NCBI RefSeq assembly: GCF_003369915.1
Contig: NW_022881603.1
Span: 12,125,593-12,189,592 of the forward strand
From: Drosophila miranda
Lineage: Eukaryota > Arthropoda > Insecta > Diptera > Drosophilidae
Reading direction: 5' to 3'
Length of the DNA: 64,000 nt
Positions within the stretch are counted from its first letter, which is position 1, and every line of letters starts with the position of its first letter. Below the pieces are notes generated by a model. That model was not told the DNA's origin. It saw only the letters and a list, made by a program, of their open reading frames with translations, and made no database searches. Position numbers and translations under genes: made by a program. Of the stretch, positions 34,376-44,074 are shown piece after piece.

Positions 34376-34486
34376 AACGTCATCTCTCATTATTAATTTA
34401 TGTTTTTATATTGAAAGTATTTTTGAAATAAACGATTCGCACAACGACTGTTCAATGTTTTCAAATATACAACTGTTCGGAGCAGA
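33424..34486 (+). repeat. Serpin tandem duplication, copy 1 (1063 bp)
   Basis: It runs from ACGATTTCTTTG inside the serpin exon to TGTTCGGAGCAGA. It is repeated at 34487-35549 with about eight differences by eye. Its last 13 bp are the first bases of the BEL/Pao LTR that follows copy 2. Confidence 0.92.
34427..34432 (+). terminator. Serpin poly(A) signal, copy 1
   Basis: AATAAA 52 bp after the serpin stop. The same signal is present in copy 2 at 35490-35495. Confidence 0.5.
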
Positions 34487-35438
34487 ACGATTTCTTTGTG
34501 GGCGAAGAGGAGGCCGTTAAAGTCAATTACATGAATCAGAAGGCCAAATTCGGCTACGGCTTCTTTGAGGACTTGGGCTGCACAGCCTTGGATATGCCGT
34601 ACAAGGACTGCGATTTGTCCATATTTGTGCTGTTGCCACAGGAACGCACTGGACTGAAGGCCTTGGCCGAAAAACTAAAGTAAGTGAAGCTGGTCGATTT
34701 GGCCGACAAACTGGACGTCGAGGAGGTGCAAGTCAAGTTCCCAAAGTTCAAAGTTGACTACTCTCTCGAGCTGGGTGACAAGTTGAAAGAGGTGAGTGCA
34801 GAGGAAGTAAAGTAACTAAAATAGAAACTGCTTTATGACACGTTGCATACCATACCACCGCCCCCGATAAATGGAATACTTTTGAAGTATTGTATTTATG
34901 GGAGTCTTATCTCGAGAGAATATTTTTAGTAGCTTATCGGTCTAAAAACGTCGCAGATAACCTTCGATATTGTGGTGATCAATACATATTGACACAGCCT
35001 GCGGTTCGTGTCTAAGATCATGTATCATGACTCCATTCCACGGTTATATAATTAGATGTAGTTGCAATCGGTTGGGTCTATCTTAGCGATCGCATATCCT
35101 TAGCGGAAGATGACCTCATTTATTATTTATTCAACATAAGCTTCATACTTCTCTGTACTTTTCAGCTTGGCATCAAGAAAATGTTTACGGAAAGCGCCGA
35201 GTTCAACAATTTGCTGGAATCTCCCGAAGGAGTGTTTGTGTCAAAGGTATTGCACAAGGCCACAATTGAAGTCAATGAGGAGGGCACGGAGGCTGCTGCA
35301 GCCACTGGAATGATCATGATGACTCGCATGATGACATTCCCATTGCAGTTCCAAGCTGATCGCCCGTTCCTGTACGTCATCTGGAACAAGAAGAACATCT
35401 TCTTCGCGGGTGCTTTTGTAAATGCACCAACTTCTTAG
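34487..35438 (+). pseudogene. Serpin copy 2, further 5'-truncated
   Basis: It starts inside the exon at DFFVGEEEAVKV and keeps the same intron (34792-35165) and loop exon (EGTEAAAATG hinge, stop at 35436-35438). It has the same in-frame TAA at 34681-34683 as copy 1, so the stop predates the duplication or is part of the ancestral sequence. Amino-acid differences from copy 1 are few (R/K after MNQ, S/A before EKLK, T/A in LVDL, L/F near the end). It has no promoter and no start codon of its own. Confidence 0.85.
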
Positions 35439-35489
35439 AACGTCATCTCTCATTATTAATTTATGTTTTTATATTGAAAGTATTTTTGA

Positions 35490-35495
35490 AATAAA
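35490..35495 (+). terminator. Serpin poly(A) signal, copy 2
   Basis: AATAAA in the same context as the copy 1 signal (34427-34432). Confidence 0.5.
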
Positions 35496-35536
35496 CGATT
35501 CGCACAACGACTGTTCAATGTTTTCAAATATACAAC

Positions 35537-35915
35537 TGTTCGGAGCAGAACCCAGCCGATTAGCTGCTTGCCAAATAGCACCTAATTCTTGGCCCTCAGC
35601 CGCTTATTTTGTTTGTTACTTATGTCTATGTCACTCATTTGTTTGTTAAAGCTCTGCTTGCCCTGCTAAACGCTCTCTGCCAGCTCGCTCTTCGCTATCT
35701 CCGCTTTGCGTCTGCCTACCGACGTCTGCCGAGCGAAGCTGCGCTTAGCGATCGGAGCGGCAATGTAAAGGGCAGGCAAGCCACACTTACAATTTGGATG
35801 TCACGCATTAAAGAACATTCTATCGCATTCTATCGTAATTTTATTTCTGCGCCGAGTTATATTTAATTCGAAATAATTAGTCGGCCGATTGGGGATAAAA
35901 AACATTATCTCCACA
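35537..35915 (+). repeat. BEL/Pao 5' LTR
   Basis: It starts TGTTCGGAGCAGAACCC and ends ATTATCTCCACA. It is 379 bp against 372 bp for the right LTR; the main difference is an extra 'TTCTATCGCA' near 35820, and the right copy has an additional GCTTGC-like repeat. Confidence 0.9.
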
Positions 35916-35922
35916 TAAAATT

Positions 35923-35941
35923 TGGTGACCCCGACGTGATC
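35923..35941 (+). other. Candidate primer-binding site
   Basis: TGGTGACCCCGACGTGATC, seven bases inside the 5' LTR. Its form and position suit tRNA priming of minus-strand cDNA. Confidence 0.55.
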
Positions 35942-36285
35942 TCTGAGTTGCAGTGTCAATTAATAATCATTCGCGATCGACATTCGCTAGCCCTAGCAAA
36001 TTTTCGGCGGCTAAGCACAATTCGGTGCTAAAACACACTTACATACACCTACATACACGCATTGCTGGCTATTAATTTCTCTGTCGCGACAATTCGGTCA
36101 GTGCAGTGCGGTAGGCAGTGCAGCGAACTCACTAATACACACAAGCAGAGTACAAAGCGGAATCGGACAGCTCGCACAGCTAAAGGCATTAGCTGTAATC
36201 CCTTTGCTTTCGGTTCCCACGTTTATACGTACATATACAGCGTGTCTTTTTCGGTCGTGCTGAGTGACTCTTTTAAAACCTCAAC
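35942..36285 (+). other. 5' leader of the second BEL/Pao element
   Basis: 344 bp before the gag ATG, with no coding frame supported. It contains CACA/TACA-rich stretches. Confidence 0.5.
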
Positions 36286-38293
36286 ATGGCAGCACCTGAG
36301 CCTACCAATGTCGCGAACGCAGCAATGCCGAGTGATGTAGATTTCTACAAGCACAAGGCCGAGTCCATCGCGCGCCAACTAAAGGCCATGGATCGCTTTC
36401 TCACCAAGGAAGAGCTTGCCGAGTTAGATGAGGCAGAACTTCAAGCTCGCCTAGAGCAAATCGAGCGAATGAATGCGGATTTCGATGCCGCTCAAACGAG
36501 CCTTGAAAGGCTGGATTTCCTGCAGTTAGCCCATGATGCCCGACTGGACTTTTCGAATGTTTATGTGAAGGTTAGGTCCAGGCTGTCGCGGGAGTTGATG
36601 GCTGCTCGCACGGTAAATGTTGCCAATTCAACGGCTCGGCATACTCTCGAGGGGAATTCGTCGTTGTTCTCGAATGCCCGAGTTGCAGCTTCCGCGATTC
36701 GGGGGGAACTACATGGATTGGCCAGAATTCCACTCGATGTTCTCGACAATGGTGCACAAAGACCATCGTATACCAATCATCGAAAAATTCCAATATCTTC
36801 GTGGATGTCTAGATGGTGCTGCGCTGGATACGATTCGTTCCTTGGAACTTTCTGAGGAGAATTACGACAAGGCGTTGAATTTACTAATGTTGCGATTCGA
36901 TAATAAACTGTTACATTTTCAGGCACACGTCAAGGCTATTTTCGGGCTGCAAGGGGTGGAGAAGGGCTCAGCTATCGGCTTGCGCGCGCTCAGCGACAAA
37001 ATCAATTCGCACTTGCGTGCACTTCAGACCTTGGCGACCCCGCAGGAGATTTCGGATGGGTTGCTGATCTTCATCATAGGCACGAAACTGGACCACAAAA
37101 CAAAGGAGAAATAGGAAGAGAACTTGCCGACGTCAGGATTGCCTCGGTGGTCAAGCATGCCCTCATTTTTGGAAGCGAGATGTCGGATGCTGGAGAATTT
37201 GGGATCAGCCATGGCAACAATACCTAGTCAACAGGTGGGAGAAGACAAACCTGTCACCCTTATCACCTCCAGTAACGACCATCCTAACCCCATATGTAAC
37301 CATTGCAATTCCTCCGAGCATTACATATCTAGATGTCAGGCATTCCTGAATCTCTCTGCGTTTGAACGATACAAAGAAGCAAAGAAGAGCCGCTTGTGTT
37401 TGAACTGCCTCAACAAAGGCCATGAATTGCAGAGGTGCAGGTCAGGACTTTGCAGGCATTGCCAGGCCAAACATCACACGCTACTCCACATTCCATCGGG
37501 AACTGGTGCTTCATCTTCCTCTTCACCGGCCGAGGAATCGATCCAGCAAGAGGCCGCGACTGTGCTTCTAGCAAGCGGGTGTTCTAGCCCTCCCCCCTCG
37601 ATCCAGAAATTTCAGCCTAGCCAGAACGTGTTGCTACCTACTGCCCTCGTCCATGTAACAGATCGTTATGGAGCACTTATCCCATGTCGTGCCATTTTGG
37701 ATTCTGCATCACAGGCAAACTTTGTAACATCTAGACTTGCTGATCAGTTGCAGTTGGATCATCGCTCGTCTTATGTTCACATCTCTGGAATCGGAGATTC
37801 CATTCTACCTTCGAGCAAGTCTGTACATATAGTTGTACAATCCCAGGACGCAAGCTATCGAGCTTCCTTCGCTGCAATTGTCACCAACTCAATTACGGAA
37901 ATGCAGCCTAACTTCGGCGTAGACGCAAAGGATTGGCCAATGCCGAATAATCTAAAACTAGCTGATCCTAATTTCTCCAAGCCCCAACGTATCGATCTGT
38001 TGATAGGTTCTGGTTTGTTCTTCGATTTAATGTGCGTCGGACAGATTCGACTATCAGCCCAATTGCCAACATTGCAGGAGACAAAACTTGGTTGGATAGT
38101 ATCAGGAAGCATTGTTAGCTCGGAGAATAAGCGTGCAGCTTTAACCGCTTTTGAAAATTCCTCGTGCATCTCTATTGACGATCTTCGACCCACAACGCTG
38201 GAAGGTGCAAGTGGAAAAACTGCGATCGGAGAATCAGGAACTGCAGCGCGAACTTTTCCATATATTAAAAACCTACATATCCACGCCAAATGA
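36286..38293 (+). pseudogene. BEL/Pao gag-protease, frameshifted and with one nonsense codon
   Basis: The ATG at 36286 (MAAPEPTNVANAAMPSDVDF) opens a charged helical N-terminus (ELAELDEAELQARLEQIER). Near 36670 the frame shifts to PELQLPRFGGNYMDWPEF, the conserved gag core, which continues through LRFDNKLLHF. An in-frame TAG at 37112-37114 interrupts it, and the same frame goes on. It then shows FLEARCRMLEN, zinc knuckles (CNHCNSSEHYISRC, CLNCLNKGHELQRC, CRHCQAKHHTLLH), the protease-like ILDSASQANFVTSRL and GWIVSGSI before ending at 38293. Gag would build particles and protease would cut the polyprotein. RT does not follow, so the copy could move only with help, and its gag is itself broken. 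Confidence 0.85.
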
Positions 38294-38576
38294 AATTCAA
38301 CTTTCAACAGTTTCTACATTGCCAAATTTCCTGCCATTCTATGCAATTACAGAGGTTCCCGATGATCAAGACGTAATCACGACAAGCCGCCTTCGTAAAG
38401 AAGCGCCGATTGCTGCGTTCGACGATCATCCCAGCGTAGCCGCCAGCTGCGCCCAAGCAAGCATCTTCAAGAGGGCCGTTGGAAAAATAGCGGTTCTGCC
38501 CCTTCAGGATCGATCTGTTGAAAGCCTTTGCCTTCCAACGGGGGGTGAATGTTCGGAGCAGAACCCAGCCGATTAG
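38151..38576 (+). pseudogene. Remnant pol C-terminus running into the 3' LTR
   Basis: A 141-codon frame whose end (IAVLPLQDRSVESLCLPTGG, then CSEQNPAD) reads into the LTR and stops at 38574-38576. BEL/Pao pol frames often end inside the LTR in this way. The earlier part has a charged, coiled-coil-like run (KLRSENQELQRELF). The deletion that removed RT and most of integrase probably lies near 38200. The assignment as integrase tail is tentative. Confidence 0.5.
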
Positions 38577-38921
38577 CTGCTTGCCAAATAGCACCTAATT
38601 CTTGGTCCTCAGCCGCTTATTTTGTTTGTTACTTATGTCTATGTCACTCATTTGTTTGTTAAAGCTCTGCGCTTGCTTGCCCTGCTAAACGCTCTCTGCC
38701 AGCTCGCTCTTCGCTATCTCTGCTTTGCGTCTGCCTACCGACGTCGGCCGAGCGAAGCTGCGCTTAGCGATCGGAGCGGCAATGTAAAGGGCAGGCAAGC
38801 CACACTTGCAATTTGGATGTCACGCATTAAAGAACATATCGTAATTTTATTTCTGCGCCGAGTTTTATTTAATTCGAAATAATTAGTCGGCCGATTGGGG
38901 ATAAAAAACATTATCTCCACA
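38550..38921 (+). repeat. BEL/Pao 3' LTR
   Basis: 372 bp, TGTTCGGAGC...CTCCACA, followed by the ACAAC duplication. It differs from the 5' LTR by a few substitutions and two small indels, so this insertion is older than the one at 11842-23264. Confidence 0.9.
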
Positions 38922-38926
38922 ACAAC

Positions 38927-40490
38927 TTTAAATCATACATACAATTTAAATCCACCACCAAATTCAAATTCCGTTTATCGCACGCAAATATCCATACCTA
39001 AAAAATATTTATCTATCGATAAGTGAGCTGCATGTCCCGCAACATGGCGCGGACTGAGCAACATTCTACATATCCTAGGGAAAAGAATATATGTTAGAAT
39101 TGCGGAAATGTTTGTCATCAAAGGCGCCAATATATGCAGAAACTAGCCAGTCTTTGTTTTAAAGCTATCACAACGATATATTGCACTTTATTGTCTTCTT
39201 ACGGAGACCAAGAATGAGTATCGCGATCAGCATTTATATACAGGAAACTAATCAAATGAATGAATACATCTAAAACATATCAATTTGAGAAAATTTCTTT
39301 ATTAATAACGTTTTAAAAACATTTTCGAACAAATTATCTTCATTGTATATTAACGAAATAGAGTATACAAAGGCCATACTCCGGTTTATAAGCAACAAGT
39401 CTTCAAATACCTGCAACATTGAAGTGACAAGAATGCCATTTTTTTTTTGTTGAACGTTTTTTTTAAACCTAGTTTTAGCTAAAATACAAAAAACGAGAGT
39501 ACTTAAAAGTGGTTAATCTTGTAGAAAATTTATTCATCAACGGGATAAAACAATGTGGGCAGAGCTGAGTGTCCTACTTAGCCAGTAATATTCAACGGAA
39601 TTTCCAAATTTAGCATTAGAAACAATTACTCACCTTCGTTCTATTTGTTTAATCTTTTCGATAAAGCCTTTTTTAGACACAATCTAATAAAATAAGAGTA
39701 TTTAAAACAAGTCAGTCAAGTAGAAATTTGATTAATTAATCGGATAAAATAATGTGGTGTTCCAGTCCCACCTGAACGATAGGTGGCCAGGGCTGAGGGC
39801 GACGTGCCATCTAGCGGAAGTCCAGGAAGGCTCGATGGTGTAGGGGGACATCGGGGGGAGCTGGAACCACTGGGGATATAAGTAATAGAATAGGATTAGT
39901 TATATGTATTAGTAAGGGAAAAAGGGGATAAATAGGAGTGAAAATATTAGAAAACGTGGATTGGATTATGGAAATCGTGGAGCGTGGACGGAAGAGTAAC
40001 GTCGAAATTTGAAATTTTGTGCTTAAAACGGAAAGTTTGAAGTGAGTACAGAAAAAGCGGGCGAGAAAATAGGTTGTAATGCAGAAAATTTTACTCACAG
40101 CCGGCAAGGAATATAGCCACCAGAACCGGGCCAGAAGGTTTCCTGGAGAGGAACACTGGAGTTCGAGAAAGTCGACTGCAGAGAAGAAGGCTGTCCAACG
40201 GAACCTGAGTGAGTTCGTTCCAGTTGCGCGTGTGTGAGCCAAGTAGCGCGGGACGTGTGAAGGGGGAGGGTGAAAGAGGACGATTTAGCTGCCAGGGCGA
40301 TTCTAGCCACACCGCACGATCGTTGCATCGCCTCCCAGTGCGTGCCACACGTTTGGTCTCATTCACCACGTAAAAACCCCGAAACCCTATTCACACACAC
40401 ACACGCGCACACGTATACACGGACCTATATAAATTTAGGGCTGACCGGCCACGGCCAGCGATCGCCCGCGTCGTTTGAACTTAAAGAAAA
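38927..40490. other. Unassigned AT-rich intergenic region
   Basis: It continues the serpin 3' flank. A TATCGATA (DRE core) is at 39014-39021. Two loosely similar segments lie at 39476-39555 and 39682-39755 (both with 'GAGTA.TTAAAA' and 'CGGATAAAA.AATGTGG'). From about 39780 it is more GC-rich, with a CACACACA run at about 40393 and CTATATAAATTTA near 40424 that looks like a TATA region. Open frames of up to 140 codons on minus (39811-40242) have no recognisable motif and poor composition; I do not call them. It could hold fragments of another TE, but no ends are visible. Confidence 0.45.
39014..39021 (+). promoter_or_regulatory. DRE motif TATCGATA
   Basis: A perfect DREF core (CTATCGATAAG) in the unassigned region, with no identified gene next to it. 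It may be a relic promoter. Confidence 0.3.
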
Positions 40491-41608
40491 ACGAGGGGGA
40501 ACGTTGTGAGTTGCTGCGGAGACCGCAACTCTAAATTTATACCCGATACTAAGTCAGTACGGCTCTCCTCCGGCAGACGCCGCTAATATTAAACGACACG
40601 ACAAAGAGTGCGTGCGAGAGAGACAGAAAATCAGTCTGAGCGTGACGTCGGGGGCTGCGTAGCCAGTGCAAATTGATTTGTTCCTTTTGGCTATAAAAAT
40701 TATCTGATCTGATCCAGATTCAGCAATCTGATAGATATGGTCATTATCTATGATTCTGCGTTTTTAGTTTTATCGAATGTGCAATATTGTGGATGCAACA
40801 GATTTTCGTCCTTTGTGGGGGCGGAAGGGGGTGGGGCAAAATTCTGAGATATACGTTTTATAGTGAGATCTAACAGGAGTGCGGATACCAAATTTGGTTA
40901 CTCTAGCCTAAATAGTCTCTGAGATTTGTGGATGCCCCAGAGTTTCGTCCTTTGCGGGGGCGGAAGGGGGTGTGGCGAAATTTGGACACGAAACGGTCAA
41001 GGTCCGATATCACAGGAGTGTGGATACCAAATTTGGTTGCTCTGGCTCTTATAGGTTCTGAGATCCTTGAACTCATATTTTGCAATTGACAAAACCGACC
41101 ATGAAACCTGTGTGTTAGAGAAAGACAGAGCGAGAAAAAATGAAATTGTTTTCTTGATTCTGGCTATAATCATTATTCGATCTGGTTCAGATTTTGCACT
41201 GTAAAAGATATGGTCATCCTCACCGATTCTGCGTTTTTGGTTTTATCGTATCTTTAAAAATGTGGATGCCACAGATTTTCGTCCTTTGTGGGGGCGGAAG
41301 TGGGCGGGGCGAAGTTTTGAAATATTTTTGTAGCAGTGACATATCACAGAAGTCTGGATCCAAAACATCGTTGCTCTAGCTCTTATAGTCTTTGAGCACT
41401 AGGCGCTGAAGGGGACGGACGGACGGACGGACGGACGTACGGACGGACAGACGGACAGACAGACAGGGCTCAATCGACTCGGCTATTGATGCTGATCAAG
41501 AATATATATACTTTATGGGGTCGGAAACGATTCCTTCTGGACGTTACACACATCCACTTTTACCACAAATCTAATATCCCCCAATACTCATTTTGAGTAT
41601 CGAGTATA
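40491..41608 (+). repeat. DINE-like element (right-hand region, first copy)
   Basis: Full-length copy, ACGAGGGGGAACG to GAGTATCGAGTATAA (one change in the terminus). It has a GGAC-rich tract at about 41417-41460. It begins the 8.7-kb tandem unit A. Confidence 0.85.
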
Positions 41609-41836
41609 AAAACATAACCCGCACTCCAAACACCGTTCCACATTAAATGTTATTTTGTTCTGTGTTGTCCTTTATTCAGTATTTAGTATTAGCTTAAACC
41701 GTTGTTATGATCCGCCTCTTTGCCACCCTGGCCTATCGTTCCCAGCTAGCTCACGGGGAAGTCAGGGGTGTTTCCGACCCGATAAGCCAGGGGACGGATT
41801 GAACAAAACAAAAAAACAAACAAAAACATAAAAAAA
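41609..41836 (-). other. 228-bp spacer between two DINEs, likely LTR remnant
   Basis: Identical but for one base to 50262-50488. On minus it contains AATAAAGG and GT/T-rich sequence after it, like the polyadenylation part of an LTR. It may be the downstream half of the gypsy LTR split by DINE insertions, but I have no complete LTR pair to prove this. Confidence 0.4.
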
Positions 41837-42926
41837 ACGAGGTGGAACGTTGTGAGTTGCTGCGAACACCGCAACTCTACAGTTATACCCGATACTAAGT
41901 CAGTATGGCGCTCTCCGGCAGACGCCGCTAATATTGAACGACACGACAAAGAGTGCGTGCGAGAGAGACAGAAAATCAGTCTGAGCGTGACGTCGGGGGC
42001 TGCGTAGCCACTGCAAATTGATTTGTTTCTTTTGGCTACAAAAATGATCCGATCTGATCCATATTCAGCAATCTGATAGATATGGTGATTATCTATGATT
42101 CTGCGTTTTTAGTTTTCTCGAATGTGCAATATTGTGGATGCAACAGATTTTCGTTCTTTGTGTGGGCGGAAGGGGGTGGGGCGAAATTCTGAGATATACG
42201 TTTTGTAGTGAGATCTAACAGAAGTGCGGATATCAAATTTGGTTACTCTAGCCTTAATAGTCTCTGAGATTTGTGGATGCCCCAGATTTTCGTCCTTTGC
42301 GGGGGCGGAAGGGGGTGTGGCGAAATTTGGACACGAAACGGTCAAGGTCCGATATCACAGGAGTGTGGATACCAAATTTGGTTGCTCTGCCTCTTATAGG
42401 TTCTGAGGTCCTTGAACTCATATTTTGCAATTGACAAAACCGACTACAGAGCGAGAAAGAATGAAATTGTTTTCTTGATCCTGGCTATAATAATTATACG
42501 ATCTGGTTGAGATTTTACACTCTAGAACATATAGTCATTCTCTACGATTCTGCTTTTTTGGTTTTATCGTATCTTTTAAAAATGTAGATGCCACAGATTT
42601 TCGTCCTTTGTGGGGGCGGAAGTGGGCGGGGCAAAGTTTTGAAATATTTTTGTAGCAGTGACATATCACAGATGTCTGGATCCAAAACATCGTTGCTCTA
42701 GCTCTTATAGTCTTTGAGCACTAGACGGACGGACGGACGGACGGACGGACGGACGGACGGACGGACAGACGGACAGACAGACAGGGCTCAATCGACTCGG
42801 CTATTGATGCTGATCAAGAATATATATACTTTATGGGGTCGGAAACGATTCCTTCTGGACGTTACACACATCCACTTTTACCACAAATCTAATATACCCC
42901 AATACTCATTTTGAGTATCGGGTATA
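41837..42926 (+). repeat. DINE-like element next to gypsy copy A 3' end
   Basis: Full copy with the ACGAGGTGGAACG start variant and a pure GGAC run (about 42723-42765). Compared with its counterpart at 50489-51603 it lacks about 24 bp (ATGAAACCTGTGTGTTAGAG) near 42445. Confidence 0.85.
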
Positions 42927-44074
42927 AAAACAAATCTAATTTATACGACAGACTTGTCCTCGTTGGCACTTTCGTCAGCGGGGATAGTTGGTTTCGTTAT
43001 CCCTAACAGGGTCCCACCCTTCCATGAGCGCCACCTTTTGAATTCGCTCCCTTTTCATATTCAGGGTCCCGCTCTTCTTCTCGCTCTCGTCCCACCCAAC
43101 TACCGTTTTCTATTCACTCATGACTCTTTTCAAATTTTCCATTTTATATCCATTATATTTTCTTATTTATCTTGAACATTATTAATTAATAATCTAGGTT
43201 TATATAAAGGAAACAAATACTAACACAAAAATATTAACAACAAAATAAACCCTATTTCGGCCGAATTGGCAGCCCCCTTTGATAGAAGTTGTTGCTTCCT
43301 GATGCTTGCTGGTGTTTACGTTTAATCGTGGTGTTTTTTTATATGATCGTGATATATTGTTTAATTGTGGGTCGGACGGGTGTAGATGTGTGAAATGTGG
43401 TGATTTTATGTGATGTGTTATGAATGAGGGTATACATGCGTGGGTTGTGTGTGATGTGGGTGGATGAAGGTGGGTGTGTGTGAATCGTGTGTGTGTATTG
43501 CTGATTTGAAGTCCGGATTCTTTCCCCGGGGGGGGCTGGTGTGTGGGGACAGAAACGTGTCTCCAGTCGGTGCTCCGCTGACGGTTCCTTGGTGCCGGTG
43601 CTCCGCTGACGGTTCTCGCATCAGTTTCCCGGCCTGGCCAGTACCGGGCTGCTGCTGCCGATGTCCGCCGCTTCCGCTGATGTTGATGCCTGCCGCTGAT
43701 GTCTTGGTGGGATCGTCGTCTCCACGATCACCAATTTTGTTTCCTTTTTTCTTTCAGGGCACGTGCGGCCTCCACTATTCTCCACCGGAAACTTATTTTT
43801 TTTTCTTCCTCATCCCGTTTCTTTTTCTCCCACGCAACTCTGCCACTCTTCCCAGGATCCACTATAGATGCCGCTGTCTCTTTCTTCTCCAGCCCTGATA
43901 CCTATCGGCTCTCTCCAAAACCGCCCATAACACCACACTACCGTTTCCAGGATTACTCCGCCGAAACGGGAGTGCCAAGCAGGCGGGCTTTTTCAATTAA
44001 GGGGCCCCAAACGTAGGCCATCGCCCACACCCTGAGATTGAGAGTCTCTGGCTCCATCGACTGAGATGCCCGGG
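42927..44074 (-). other. 3' non-coding region of gypsy copy A
   Basis: About 1.15 kb after the pol tail. It has a GT-rich stretch (about 43380-43500), a polypurine-like AAAGGGGGCTG on minus, and beyond it AT-rich sequence with TATATAAA that would suit an LTR promoter. No env-like frame with signal peptide or transmembrane segment was found. Open frames on either strand lack motifs. Confidence 0.5.

Larger units (their letters stand above)
34487..35549 (+). repeat. Serpin tandem duplication, copy 2 (1063 bp)
   Basis: Second copy of 33424-34486. Its end overlaps the first 13 bp of the intact LTR starting at 35537. Confidence 0.92.
35537..38921 (+). mobile_element. BEL/Pao element with internal deletion, in the serpin 3' flank
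   Basis: Plus-strand element of 3.4 kb with LTRs 35537-35915 and 38550-38921, bounded by the 5-bp duplication ACAAC (35532-35536 and 38922-38926). A primer-binding region (35923) follows the left LTR, and a G-rich tract (ACGGGGGG) precedes the right one. Gag and protease are present, but reverse transcriptase, RNase H and most of integrase are missing, a deletion of roughly 3 kb compared with a full element. It differs in LTR sequence and leader from the element at 11842-23264, so it is a separate family. Confidence 0.9.

Noticed and set aside
39811..40242. 143-codon minus-strand frame in the unassigned region
   Set aside because: Low-complexity Leu/Phe/Ile/Ser content, no recognisable domain, and competing frames in the same bases.
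43464..44016. Plus-strand frames of 105-144 codons downstream of gypsy copy A (and the same at 52214-52691)
   Set aside because: They lie antisense to the element's 3' region, have biased Ser/Phe/Pro composition and no motif. Their presence in both copies reflects tandem duplication.
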